DNA of 64,000 nucleotides from Artemia franciscana (lineage: Eukaryota; Arthropoda; Branchiopoda; Anostraca; Artemiidae): positions 35,280,008-35,344,007 of the forward strand of contig NC_088880.1 of assembly GCF_032884065.1 (NCBI RefSeq), read 5' to 3'. Position 1 is the first letter of the stretch, and the number at the start of each line of letters is the position of its first letter. The translations under genes and the position numbers were made by a program. Of this stretch, positions 44,172 through 61,734 are shown piece after piece. The notes beneath the pieces were generated by a model, which saw only the letters and a program-made list of their open reading frames with translations, did no database searches and was not told the DNA's origin.

Positions 44172-47096
44172 ATGAAAATTGGAACTTGGAATGTTACGAC
44201 GTTAAAAAATGACTATCGCATCGACATTTTGACTGACGAATTCAGACGGTTTGAACTGGATTTATTAGGAGTTTCAGAAACTCATATCCCAGGGGTAGGA
44301 AGCATGAAATTAGGTGACATAGAATTTGTTTACTCAGGAAGGAAGGATGGGGTACATAGACAGGGAGTAGGGCTCATGATGAATAAGGAAGCTGCTAAGT
44401 CTTGTTTAGGCTGGGAAGGTATTAATAATAGAATACTAATTGCTCATTTTATGACTAAAAAGTTTAGGGTATCAGTTATAGTAGTATATGCCCCCATTGA
44501 ACCAACTGATGGAGATACTAGTGACTCAGATGAATTTTACTTACAGTTACAGGAGCAAATAGACAGGGTACCAGGTAGAAATATGGTGTTTTTGCTAGGA
44601 GATTTTAATGCCCAGGTTGGTAGAAATAGGGATAGATGGTATCATAGCCTAGGTAATTTTGGTGTAGGAAAAGAAAACAGTAATGGCTATAGGCTTTTGC
44701 AATTTTGTAGGTATAACAACCTAGTTATAACCAATACGGTGTTTGGTCACAAAATGGCCCATAAGTTGACATGGTATTCACGTGATGGTAAGACAGCAAA
44801 CCTTATTGATTATGTTATTGTAAACAGAAGACTAGCAGGATCAATACAAGATACTAGGGTGTATAGGAGTGCCGTTATTGATGTTAAAAGTAAAGATCAC
44901 CATCTAGTAGTGTCTAAGGTTAATTTAAAGCTGAAATTTCGGAAGAGTAACTCCCTCCCGGAAAGTTATGATGTTGGTAGACTTCAGGATGAAAATTTGA
45001 GAAAAAAATTCCAGGAACATTTGAGTACTAAACTTGAGGGTTTAAAATTTGACAATGTGGAAGATGGATGGAATAATTTCAGAAAAACAATTTGTGAAGT
45101 TGCTGATGGTGTCCTAGGGAAGAGTGCTAAGACAGCAACTAGGAATATTAGTGAAAAAGCTTTAGGTTTAATAGAGAGTAGAAGGGGTTTGTATAAGAAT
45201 TATCTGAGCGATAGGTCGTATGAAAACAAAAGGAATGTAAAGAAAGTGGAGAAAGCATTAAAATATGAACTAAGGAGATGTGAAATGGAGGCGATGGATA
45301 AAATTGCTGAGGATCTGGAAGATGCGGCTAGACGGCATAATAGTAAAATATTATACTGGCATGTTAATAAATTGAAAGGGAGTAGCCGATCCGGACTAGT
45401 CCCAGTTAAAGATAGAAATGGGGTCACAATTAGTGATAAGGAAAAAGTTAAAGAAAGATGGGTGGAACATTTTGAGAATGTGCTAAACCGAGATACAGTT
45501 GCAGGAAAAGATATAGATGAAAATGAAAAAGTTTGTGATACCTTGGATGTGAAGGAAGATTTGTTTAGTGAGGAAGAATTAGCGGCAGTACTAGAAGGAT
45601 TAAAAAATAATAAGGCCCCAGGTGCTGATAGTATGATTAATGAGTTCCTTAAATATGGTGGCTCTGAGGTTAGGAATAAGCTACTGAAGATTATGAACAT
45701 GATTTTTGAAAAAGGGGAAGTACCCAATGATTTTAGGAAAACCTTAATTAAACCACTGTATAAGAAAGGTGACAAGAGTGAATGTCGGAATTATCGAGGC
45801 ATTAGTCTGGTCTCTGTAGGTAGCAAATTACTGAGTAATATGATACTTTTTAGACTGAGACATGCTGTAGACAAAGTTTTAAGGGAAGAACAATGCGGTT
45901 TTAGAAAAGGTAGAGGATGTGTCGACCATGTTTTCACTCTTAGGTTAATAATTGAGAAGTCCCTTCGTTGTCAAACACCTTTGGTCCTTAGTTTTATCGA
46001 TTATGAGCAAGCTTTCGATTCTGTTGATAGAACAGCGTTAACAAAGGTCTTATCGTTATATGGTATACCAGAAAAATACATTAAAGTGATTTGCGCTATG
46101 TACGAGAATAATACTGCTGCGGTTAAGGTAGGAAATGAGGTTAGCAACTGGTTTTGTATTAAATCAGGAGTTAAGCAGGGTTGTGTTCTATCCCCCTTTA
46201 TATGGATCATTTTGATGGACTTCGTCTTAAGGAGCACAGGAAAGGCAATTGGAGACCATGGAATCAAATGGGGAGGAAGAACGCTCCTGGACTTAGATTA
46301 TGCTGATGATTTAAGCATATTAGATGAAAGTGTGAGCAAAATGAATGAATTTTTAGAGGTTTTACGAGTTCAGGGTGCTAAAATAGGCTTGAAAATTAAT
46401 GTTAAGAAGACTAAGTCACTAAGGTTAGGAATAAGTGAAGATGAACAGGTGACCTTAGGTAACGAAAAGATTGATCAGGTTGGGAGCTTCAGTTACCTTG
46501 GTAGTATTATTAGTAAAGATGGTGGGAGCAGTGAAGATGTTAAAAGTAGAATAGCTAAAGCTCAGGGTGTTTTTTCACAGTTAAAAAAAGTTTGGAAGAA
46601 TAGAAAGATAAGCCTACAAACCAAGATTAGAATATTGGAAGCTACAGTGATGACAGTGGTCAAATATGGCTCTGAAGCATGGACACTCCGAAAAGCAGAT
46701 GAAAATTTACTAGATGTTTTCCAGAGAAATTGCCTACGGATTGTTCTGGGTACCCGGCTGACTGACCGTATTTCAAACAGTAGGTTGTACGAAAAGTGTG
46801 GTTCAATCCCGCTTTCTAGGGCTATAATGAAAGAAAGGTTGAGATGGCTAGGCCACGTTCTACGGATGAAGGATGACAGATTACCGAAGATTGTCCTTTT
46901 TGGCCAACCGTCTGGGGCTACACGGAAAGCAGGTCGTCCTTGTCTGGGTTGGGAGGATGTCATAAATAAGGATTTAAAGGAAATGGGAACTTCCTGGGAG
47001 GGTATAAAGAGGGAGGCTTTAAATAGATTAGGTTGGAGGAGGAGCGTGCGTAGCTGTGTTGGCCTTAGGCGGCTTGGTGCTGCAGTGAGTTATTAG
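44172..47096 (+). mobile_element. RTE-like LINE, intact 974-aa EN-RT frame
   Basis: A single uninterrupted frame. N-terminal AP-type endonuclease: GTWNVTTL, SETH, VYAPIE, GDFNAQVG, LTWYSRDGKTANLIDYV, SKDHHLVV. Reverse transcriptase: KPLYKKGDKSECRNYRGISL, FRKGRGCVDH, FIDYEQAFDSVD, SGVKQGCVLSPF and the YADD active site in LDYADDLSIL. The C-terminal region ([43 protein letters not shown]) is typical of RTE/BovB-type elements, though the exact clade needs a tree. A TAG-repeat tail follows the stop. It lies about 100 bp after GPI exon 2, inside intron 2. The 5' boundary and target duplication are unclear. It could be mobilisation-competent. Confidence 0.93.
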
Positions 47097-47111
47097 TAGT
47101 AGTAGTAGTAG

Positions 47112-47718
47112 TAATAACTAACTGCAGCACCAAGCCGCCTAAGGCCAACACAGCTACGCACGCTCCTCCTCAAACCTAATCTATTCAAGGCTTCCCTCTT
47201 TATACCCTCCCAGGAAGTTCCCATTTCTTTTAAATCTTTATTTATGACATCCTCCCAACCTAGACAAGGACGACCTGCTTTCCGTGTAGCCCCAGACGGT
47301 TGGCAAAAAAGGACAATCTTCGGCAATCTGTCATCCTTCATCCACAGAACGTGGCCTAGCCATTTCAACCTTTCTTTCATTATAGCCTTAGAAAGCGGGA
47401 TTGAACCACATTTTTCGTACAACCTACTGTTTGAAATACGGTCAGTCAGCCGGGTATCCAGAACAATCAGTAGGCAATTTCTCTGGAAAACAACTAGTAA
47501 ATTTTCATCTGCTTTTCGGAGCGCCCATGCTTCAGAGCCATATTTGAGCACTGTCATCACTGTAGCTTCCAATATTCTAATCTTAGTTTGCAGACTTATC
47601 TTTCTATTCTTCCAAACTTTCCTTAACTGTGAAAAAAACACCCTGAGCCTTAGCTATTCTACTTTTAACATCTTCACTGCTCCCACCGTCTTTACTAATA
47701 ATACTGCCAAGGTAACGG
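47112..47718 (-). mobile_element. LINE 3' fragment, inverted, tail to tail
   Basis: Reverse complement of the last ~600 bp of the LINE (46490-47097), joined to the full copy through the shared TAG tail so that the two form a hairpin-like inverted repeat. Reads openly for about 180 codons on the minus strand. Ends at a TA tract. Confidence 0.92.
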
Positions 47719-47719
47719 A

Positions 47720-47817
<98 letters not shown>

Positions 47818-47826
47818 ATATGTATA

Positions 47827-47859
<33 letters not shown>

Positions 47860-47860
47860 T
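47719..47860. repeat. TA microsatellite
   Basis: About 140 bp of TA with a few TG interruptions. Confidence 0.95.
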
Positions 47861-49613
47861 CATTATTTTTTTATGTTTTGTTTTATGGTGTGAGTTTGTT
47901 TCTGTGTTTGTGCTGTTGCACTGTTGATTTCTTTTTTCATTATACTAATATATATTTTAACTCTTTATTTATGATGATTTGATGCTAGTATAAAAAATAT
48001 AACAATTCTCGATTTATAATAATATGTATTTTAATTTATACTAGCATCAAATATTGAATATAGTACTGATAATAATTTACTTTTAAGCCAAATGCAAAAT
48101 ATTTTTTTTTACCACTAAAACAGTTAGTAAAACAACAACATGAACAAAATTACCAAATTTGAATGAGTTAACAAAGGAGGGAATGTAGTCTTATGAGAAT
48201 AGCAAATTCTGCTTTATAACTAGGTGAGTTCGGTGTTAAAATTGAAACTGCTATCTCCCCCCTCAATAAAAAGTGATCCTTGATTAATGGAATATACTTG
48301 TTACTAAATATTTCTTAGTGGAAGAGTGTAGCCCCCCTCTGTTCAAAACATCTGCTATGCATATACTTCTCACTCATTTAGTCAAATCTATTGTTTCTAC
48401 CATTGTCATGCCCCAAAAACTGTTAGGTCTAGTAAACGATGACACCTAGTTATGAGCCCCAGTTTTTTTTTTAATAAAAAATGTTTTTGCATTCTGTGTT
48501 CTTACTCCTTTCTTCACATAGGTCTTCAGAGGAGGAAATTCCCAAGTTTTTTAGAATCTGCTATGAATCATGACAATTGTCTAATGACAGACTAAACCGT
48601 TTAGGACCATGAGCAGATTTTTTCGGGAAGGGGGGTTGAAATAGATAAAAAGTTCATTTTTAGCCCTAATATTTTACAGAGGTGCTCTTTCAAATCATTC
48701 TCAGCAACGAGAAAGCCCCCCAACTCTTAGGATTGCAGGATGTTTTAATCATAGAAGGTCAGTAAATGCAATCGCACTTAGATCATTGTATAGTATACCT
48801 ACCAATGGTTTTAGTTTAAGTGCATAGATGGCTTAAAGGTTGCATGCGTTTTCTTGTACATAGTAGTATGTCACATATTTATGAATTTATTTCTTTTTTT
48901 GGGGGAGCGGGTAAATCTAAAATGGCATAATAAGAAGTAAACGTGGAAACAGTTTAGCAAAATATTTAAATATACGAAGAGTCAGATCATTTCTTTATGT
49001 GCTATAGTAGCCTATACCAAAGACTCTGGACAACTTGTAATTTAAAACCGGTGTTAGGACTGAAATTACAAATGGTATCTAACCGTTAGCGTCTCTCGCT
49101 ATTTTTCATGCGTCTTATGTGTATTTTCCTCACAAACTCGGACCAAATACAGACAATTACAGCAATTTTACGAGTTATGAAAGTTACACTAATTTTGCTT
49201 TATTGCTAAACTGAAAAAATACTAAGAAATACCAAACGCTTGATGGCGTTGGTGGTATTTTGTTTCGCTAGCGCTAATTTTCACTTTTGCAAGTTGGTAC
49301 CACCCTTTTGCCAATACCACTATGATAGAGAAGGAAGTTCAATTCCATATATTTTTCAGTTGAAGTGAGGGAAAAGCTAAGGCTGCTTCAAAGCTGAGGA
49401 AACTCTGTCCTAAGGGTTTTCTCCTTCAGGTTAGGTGAGTGAGCTCAGGTTAGGATTAGTTTAAGAAACATGCCCTACAGATCCAATCTATTTTTAGTTT
49501 CGTAAGATAACTTAGTTTAGGAAGTTAGTTTTTTGAGTAGTTTCTCGAAGTTTACTCTTAGTATTTAGAAAGCTCAAAGAAATTTAGAAAGTTTACGAAG
49601 AAAATTATTCTAG
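47861..49613. other. GPI intron 2, remainder
   Basis: AT-rich, no gene or repeat family recognised. Confidence 0.5.
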
Positions 49614-49886
49614 GCCCGTGCCAGGGATATCGAAAGATCTCGTGATGCGATGTTTAGAGAAGATAAGATAAACTTCACCGAAGACAGGGCTGTTCTTCAC
49701 ATAGCTCTTAGAAACCGTACGAATAGCCCAATTCATATCGACGGGAAAGATGTTATGCCAGAGGTTAATGGAGTTTTGAATCACATGAAGGAGTTTTCAA
49801 ACCAAGTTATTCATGGCCAATGAGTTGGCTACACATCAAAACGAATAACTGATGTTGTTAATATCGGAATTTGAGGATCAGACCTG
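49614..49886 (+). pseudogene. Gpi: GPI exon 3 with two in-frame TGA codons
   Basis: 273 bp, acceptor TTCTAG, donor GTAAGT, phase 0 at both ends. Reads [54 protein letters not shown], then a TGA (49821-49823) where GPI has Trp, then SKRITDVVNIGI, another TGA (49872-49874) where GPI has Gly, then GSDL. The rest is well conserved, so decay is fairly recent. UGA recoding is unlikely because neither site is a natural Sec position. Confidence 0.93.
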
Positions 49887-49975
49887 GTAAGTGGTGTTTA
49901 CAGATATTTGTTATATTGAGGTGGAGTCGGGATCTTTTGGTTATTGATTTATTGAAGCTGCAGATACTATTTACT

Positions 49976-50075
49976 ACTCACTGTAACACCAAGACATTTG
50001 AGGCCAACAGCTACGTACGGCCCTCCTATGTCCTAATAAATCGGAAGTTTGATTCTTTACACCTCTCAAGGTCAA
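49976..50075 (-). mobile_element. LINE 3' fragment (old, minus)
   Basis: Weak but ordered similarity to the reverse complement of the LINE 3' end: ACTCACTGtAaCACCAAG, GAGGCCAAC, CAGCTACGtACG, CTCCTATGTCCTAAT. Confidence 0.6.
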
Positions 50076-50435
50076 GCCTTGACTTGCCATCAAATTCTTA
50101 TTCCTTTGTATTCTTTTTAGCCTACAAAAAAAAACTATTCATTTTAAATCAATATTGGGAAACCCTAGTTCAGACCTTTTGTGCTGTTAAGTCATATTCT
50201 TGACTGAAATACATCTATGTTCAGGTTTCTGTATGTAGACTTAGTGGAATTATTGTGTCTTGGTAAGGCAGATTCTTTAGTCAAGTCTCATAAGGGATAA
50301 GAGCGAGGTGTGTGGACCGCCAAGCAGGATCACGAAATGTATCATATATTTTTACAATTTGAATTAATGTTTTTATGGCTATACCATCCAGCATCTCTTA
50401 TCAAGTATGTTGCATTATCAATAACAATTCATATT

Positions 50436-50530
50436 GACTGCTCCTTTGTCCGAGGAGTGGAGCTCGATTCCTGGTGTGGCAGTTTATTTGGTTTGGGACG
50501 GGGGTCAGTGGTGTGACAGTAAGCTCGTTC
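50436..50530 (+). other. Possible SINE fragment
   Basis: The B-box-like AGCTCGATTCC (9 of 11 positions) near 50462 is followed by a G-rich stretch GGACGGGGGTCAGTGGTGTG. No A box is seen, so the call is weak. Confidence 0.3.
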
Positions 50531-50773
50531 GGAGTATGGCTGGCGGAATTCAGTTGGAATACTTGAAATTAATTTATACCACTGAAAAGAGGATAAAAGG
50601 TTGGTTTAGAATATGACCCATTTATCTCCATTAGTCTCGTTCTTCAGAGCGATTACAGCCAACGAACTTTTTTTTCCGTTTTTTGACTCCTAAAAATTTG
50701 TTAAAATAGAATATGTCACCTTTTTAAATGTCAATGCCGATTGGGCTGAAGGGTCAAACTTTTAGGTTCGATA

Positions 50774-50928
50774 TATGTAAAGACGATTTGGTCCTTTTCA
50801 ATCGACCCTTTTTCTAAATCAGGGACAGACAAAACAAGATACACATATCTTGTTTTACACATACACATTTAATATAAGATATATAATGATATATAATATA
50901 ATATAAAGATAGTATAAGATAACATAAG

Positions 50929-50993
<65 letters not shown>

Positions 50994-51082
50994 ATAAGAT
51001 ACACATACACATACGTGTATAGACGATTTGGTCCTTTTAAATTGACCCATTTTCTAAATCAGGGACAAACAAAACAGGATTA
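50774..51082 (+). repeat. ~65-bp direct repeat flanking TA/TG tracts
   Basis: GACGATTTGGTCCTTTT...CTAAATCAGGGACA...CAAAACA occurs at about 50774-50840 and again at about 51021-51082. TAAGATA and TA/TG simple repeats lie between (about 50938-50995). Confidence 0.8.
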
Positions 51083-51649
51083 TTAAAAGGATTTTACACC
51101 TCAAAAGGATCGCCCTATCTCGTCAATTATAAACTTTTAAGATTGTGTGGCTAAGCTATTCTGAATTTGTCGGGTTGTCTGGCCATAGCTTGCGTAGCTT
51201 TGATAGGAAATCCGAACTAACAATACAAAACTATCCAGCAACCATCCAGCAGTTAAAAAAATTTATATCTGTTCACTGTCGATTAAAAGGTTTCATCCTA
51301 TTTTGAACTGTTATACTTTCGTCACAGAAAGGCACTGTGGTCTTTGAAGTTATCTATATCTTTATACAAACTTCTCAATAAAATATATATATATATATAT
51401 ATATAATAACATATATTCTCTACATTATTTTAGAGAATATATTTCTATATTTTTTGAGAATAATATAATTTTTCTAAAAAAAAGTGACTAAAAAACTAAT
51501 TCACTTCTGTATTTACGAAAAAGAAATAATAAAAAAGAAGCTTAGAGATTTTAAAATTTCAATATTATCACAAGACAATAGATTTTTCCTAGTGAAATTC
51601 AAAGAATTACACGAAAAAAAGATTTTCCATTTACTAAAAATTTTTCAAG

Positions 51650-51905
51650 AATAAAAACCTGTCTAAGATATGTGACTTCTTAAATAGTAGTTGTTAAAAC
51701 TTACATTGAATAGTAGTTATATAATACAAACTTTGTACCAAAGAGAGCAGATCGGTCCGGTTATGTCAGTCACATATCTTAGACAGGTTTTTATTCTTCC
51801 CATCCAGTTTCATCCTGATCTCTCCGCTTTAAGTATTTTCTAAGAGTTCCGGTCCCCCCCCCAACCATTCAGCACTTAAATCCACTTATTTTCATTTAAC
51901 TTTTT
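51650..51905 (+). repeat. Satellite B relative with hairpin
   Basis: Contains an inverted pair AACCTGTCTAAGATATGTGA / TCACATATCTTAGACAGGTT (about 51657-51790) and a satellite B segment (GGTTATGTCAGTCACATATC, TTTCATCCTGATCTCTCC). A direct relative lies at 55764-55970. Confidence 0.75.
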
Positions 51906-52436
51906 ATTTTGCTCAGGACGGGTGTTTGACACATAGCCAAAATATTCAGTTACCCTTCTTCTAAAATTCAATGCATTTAAAATGTCGTTACCGCACTTGC
52001 CCTCTTTATTACGGAATAGCAGTGTGGTTTTTTTTTTTTTTTTTTTTTTGTATAATAGTATACAGTTATATCTAGAATAGCATTATTAAGTTTATAATAC
52101 TAAATATGTAATAAGTAATAGCATAAAATACTAATTTGAATATATTAATGAATACTCGTTTGATTTTCCTTTGTTGCTGTTTATGGACTGGAGTCCAATT
52201 TCACTGGTAAGCAAAAAAGATTGTGGCTACTTTTGCATTTTAAAGCACTAATTTTCTATAGTTTTCTAGGAAGGTCTTTGGTGTCAATCTTGGAAATTCC
52301 CCCATATCCATTCAAATGTGCAGGGTTGTAGAGTCGAAGTTTTAGAAAAATGTTGCTAAATGGAGTTGGAGTTGGTATATTGAAAATATGTGGAGTCGGA
52401 GTGGGAGCTGGTTATAACTTGAGTGTTAACCTTTAT

Positions 52437-52571
52437 TGGTATTCATGATAAGACAGATAGCCTTATTGATTATGTTATCGTAAAGCAGAGGCTAGCAGGA
52501 TAATTACAACAGTACAAGATACTAGGGGTATATAGGAGTGCTGTTATTGATGTTAAAAGTATAGAACACCT
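52437..52571 (+). mobile_element. LINE internal fragment (endonuclease region)
   Basis: Matches about 44775-44905 of the LINE (CTTATTGATTATGTTAT, GCTAGCAGGAT, CAAGATACTAGGG, GTTATTGATGTTAAAAGTA) with small differences. A fragment without either end. Confidence 0.9.
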
Positions 52572-53269
52572 TTATTGGTATAAACTTTAATAATTGATAT
52601 CATAATTATCAATTGTGATAATGAATTAATTTTTAGATTTATAAATTATTAAAATAAATTATAATAATAAATTACAATTAAAAGTTGTAACCAATCTTAA
52701 TTAGTAGGGCAAAAGGAATTAAGAATGAAAAGGATTGATTCAAAATACTCGCTAAAGAGATGACTGAGGCTACTGACTGAATTAAAAAATATTATATGGA
52801 ACACTTTTTATCTTACTGATAACAAACTCGTAGGTATTTTAGGTTTTTGGGTTTATATATAAGTAACCCGAAATACAACAACCCAAAGATAAAAAAAATC
52901 AATTTGATATTGTACACCAAATGAATATATACGAGATTCTCGTCGCTGTAGTTAAGGTTGGAATATATTGTAATGGAATATGGTACAAAGTTTCTGCTTT
53001 TCCATTTACTAAAAATTAAGCGAGAAAAGACGGGTTTTTAATTTCAATAAAGCAGCGAACAAAAAATTGTTCGGAATGTTAGGAGTGGAAATCAGTCCAC
53101 TCCTAATATAACCGATATTGGTTATATGATTAAATATTATCAAGGATAAATCATAAACTCCGTAGTGCTAGGTGAAAGTAAGTACTATAATAAAATATGT
53201 GGGATTTACTACATTAGACTATGGCAGCTTAAAGGGTAATGTTAATGTGATGTTGTTATAGAGTATAGC
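52572..53269. other. AT-rich stretch without recognisable gene
   Basis: No coding content; position falls where missing GPI exons would be expected, but no GPI motif was found on either strand. Confidence 0.5.
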
Positions 53270-54440
53270 TGCTACAGGCTATAGCTGTGTATTAACTTCA
53301 ATCATGTATTAATTCTAATTCTTGAATTAATTCTAATTCTAGAATTAATTCAAGCTTAAATTCTAAATCAGAATTTAAGCATCAAAATATACATACGCAG
53401 CTTAAAAAAAGTGGATTTCATCACGGGGTTTCATCCCGTGATATTCTAGGGCCACTGGATCGATACAATCACCCCTGGAAAAAAAACAAGAAAAAAAAAA
53501 TAAACATGCATCCGTGATCTATCTTCTAGCAAAAAATACAAAAGTCCACATTTTTGCAGATATAAGCTTGAAACCTCTACAGTAGGGTTCTCTGATACGC
53601 TGAATCTAATGTGATTTTCATTAAGATTCTATGGGTGGGGTGCCTCAAAGACACCACCCATAGCCCCTAGGGAAGGTCTTTAAATTATAAAATTTGCCCA
53701 TTATTTACGTATAGTATTTGTTATTGGGAAGTATGCATATATATTTAGGTTGGGGCGGGGAGGACGAATTTTCTGCTGGGAGAATTTTGCCTGGGGAGAA
53801 TTTTCCATGGTGAGGGAAGATTCCAGAGGGTGAAATATCCAGGGCAAAGTTCATACCTTGCAGCCCTTCCCCCGGGGACTATGGGGGATTAAGTTGTCCT
53901 CCTCAAAGATATGGTTATTAGATATTTTGACTGTGCTGAACAAAATGGTATATGAAAATTCTGATTTGGTGACTTGGGGGAAAATGAGTGTGGGGGGCCT
54001 AGTTGCCTTTCAATTTTTTGGTCCTGAGAAAGGGCACTAGAACTTTTCTAGGACTATTAGGTCGATGCGATCACCTCTGGGAAAAAAATAATATTGAGCC
54101 CTCCCGTGATATTCTAGGAAATCCGGAGTGGAAATCCGGTTCAGCAGTTGGAGTCCCTCCATTTCCAGTTTTACAAAAGAATGTTTGAACTCCATCAGAC
54201 AATCCACTTTTTTTAAGCTGCGTATGTATATTTTGATGCTTAAATTCTGATTGAAGTTAATACACAGCTATTGATATCTTAATGAAAATCACATCAGATT
54301 CAGCGTATCAGAGAACCCTACTGTAGAGGTTTCAAGCTTATATCTGCAAAAATGTGGACTTTTGTATTTTTTGCTAGAAGATAGATCACGGATGCATGTT
54401 TATTATTTTTTCTTGTTTTTTTTTTCAGGGGTGATTGGAT
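53270..54440. repeat. Repeat family R copies in permuted inverted arrangement
   Basis: Block B (TAGCTGTGTATTAACTTCAA...CATACGCAGCTTAAAAAAAG) precedes block A (CACCCCTGGAAAAAA...CTGATACGCTGAATC...TTCATTAAGAT) on the left (53270-53636). The reverse complements reappear at 54205-54440 in the order B', A', so the inverted pair is permuted and not a simple hairpin. Between them lies a family R stretch (about 53640-54180). Confidence 0.75.
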
Positions 54441-55089
54441 CAAAATATTGAGTCAGTCATTCTACTCAGAATGCTCGAAAGATCCTAAAATGGGCCACTA
54501 GATATTAATTGGTCCACTTAGTATTAAAGCCAAGGGCTCCAAATAAGGCAAATGGCCATTCTTCACAGATATATTTTAGTTGAAAAGTGTTAATGTTGAA
54601 CCTTGTTAAATTCCGAAGGATGCGAAGTATTCAAATCTGCCTAGTTAGAGGCAAAATTTTTTAAATAAAATTATTAAATAAAATAAATAAGAAAAGGGCA
54701 ATAACTAGGATATTGGCACCAAATCTTGCCAGGCCTATAAGGAGGGATATCTCCCGATTCAATCCCATTAAAACTCTCTTAGCCAAAAATTGAGGTCGTG
54801 AAGGTATTAATCAGAAAGATATTACTATAAATAGGAGTGGGGTTAGAATTCTTAATCAGTTAGATAAAAAAGAGGAAGTCGGATCAAATACTGAAAAAAG
54901 GTTTGCTATCATTTTCAATCTAAATAAATAGTTTTATTAGAGAAGCTCTTAGTAGAAGAAATCGAACCAATATCGGCTTATTAACTATTAATAAACAGAT
55001 AACCATTAGCCATTTCCTACTTGGAAAGTAGGAAACTACTTTCCTTTTATATACGATTTTTATTTAAACGATTCATATCCCAACATTCT

Positions 55090-55400
55090 ATGACCACCGG
55101 TTCGATTTGATCAGCCTGGCAAAAAAAAAATGGAAACATCACTGCTTTCCATGTGAAAATGCGATATGCCTTGTTGCTCAAGATTAGGGGCTTTAACTTT
55201 ACTAAATAGGATTTTCGAAGGACTATTTCACTAATAGGGTTTTAAAAAGGACTATTAAAAAATACGGTTTTTTCTTTTCTTTTTTGTTTGTTTGTTTGTT
55301 TTTCCCAAGGGTGATCGTACTAACCCAATGGTCCAAGAATATTGGGTGAGGGCTCACTCGAACGAAAATTAAAAGCTCTATTGTTCTTTTTAAGTGAGCC
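55090..55400. repeat. Family R fragments, both orientations
   Basis: A degenerate ACCACCGGTTCGATTTGATC block near 55095 and, inverse, TTTTTCCCAAGGGTGATCGTA near 55300 with a GAACGAAAATTAAAAGCTC-like end. Confidence 0.55.
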
Positions 55401-55609
55401 GAGCGAATCAGGAGCTCTTCTTCACGTTTAACCCCACCTATTTGTAGAAACGAACGTAAGAGGCCAATACCACAATAGCCCCTCTGTCAACTGAGAAATC
55501 TTTTTCTCAGGAAAAAAGGAAAGGAGACCAAACAGTAATACTACTTAAGCTAAAATTTGATTTTCCTTGATTTTCAATACAGGGGTTGTAAATACAGAAA
55601 CGTAAGTTC

Positions 55610-55970
55610 ATATAGGTATATTAAAAAGTTAAATGAAAATAAGTGGATTTAAGTGCTGAATAGTTGGGGGGACCGATATCATAAGCTACACCTTGATCTG
55701 ATTTATTAGCCTAAGCAATTAAGAGCAGTTATTTGTATTATGGGAAGAAACTGGATGGGAAGAATAAAAACCTGTCTAAGATATGTGACTTCTTAAATAG
55801 TAGTTGTTAAAACTTACATTAAATAGTAGTTGCACTGTAATTGTAGTGGCGGTGATTATACAAACTTCCTGATCTCTCCGCTTTAAGTATTTTCTAAGTT
55901 TTCCGGTCTCCCCCCCAACTATTCAGCACTTAAATCCACTTATTTTCATTTAACTTTTTAATATACCTAT
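55610..55970. repeat. Foldback with ~65-bp arms
   Basis: AGGTATATTAAAAAGTTAAA...GTGCTGAATAGTTGGGGGGACC (55614-55675) is the reverse complement of the stretch at about 55905-55970. The interior contains a direct copy of 51650-51905 sequence. Confidence 0.8.
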
Positions 55971-56193
55971 ATATATATATATATATATACGAAGACCTAT
56001 ATATACGAAGACTATATATACTATACTATATATACGAAGACCTATATATATATAGAAATAAATAACTTTCTTAAAACTTGAGACCCCCTTCCCCTCGCCC
56101 TATTTGAGATAGGATTGGTGATATAACACCTATATATATATACGAAGACCTATATATACGAAGACTATATATACTATACTATATATACGAAGA

Positions 56194-56251
<58 letters not shown>
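55970..56251. repeat. TACGAAGACC / TA composite repeat
   Basis: Two direct copies of a ~70-bp block of TATATACGAAGACCTATATA units (55985-56055 and 56136-56200) separated by a unique ~80-bp stretch, then a TA tract. Confidence 0.85.
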
Positions 56252-61514
<5,263 letters not shown>

Positions 61515-61719
61515 CTCTTGCTTGCTAACTTCCTTGCGCAACCCGAAGCTCTGATGAAGGGTAAGACGGATGTGGTTGCCAGAGAAGAGCTGGAAAAAAG
61601 TGGGCTCCCCAAGGAAGCAGTTGAGAAGATCTTGCCCCATAAAGTATTCGAAAGAAACCGACCTACAAAAAGTATTATGGTCAAGCGAGTCACTCCGTTC
61701 ACTTTAGGAGCTCTCATTG
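61515..61719 (+). pseudogene. Gpi: GPI exon (LLANFLAQ...TPFTLGALI)
   Basis: Acceptor TTAAAG, donor GTAAGA, 205 bp. Reads [64 protein letters not shown]. Open throughout. GPI normally has Gly in VFEGNRPT; Arg here may be a decay mark. The phase-1 end fits the next expected exon (AMYEHKIF), which I do not find before the window ends. Confidence 0.93.
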
Positions 61720-61734
61720 GTAAGAAATTTGTCT

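Noticed and set aside
45200-46963. Minus-strand frames within the LINE
   Set aside because: Antisense shadows of the 974-aa frame.
49821-49874. UGA recoding (selenocysteine or read-through) in GPI
   Set aside because: Two sites replacing Trp and Gly, and other lesions elsewhere in the gene; decay is simpler.
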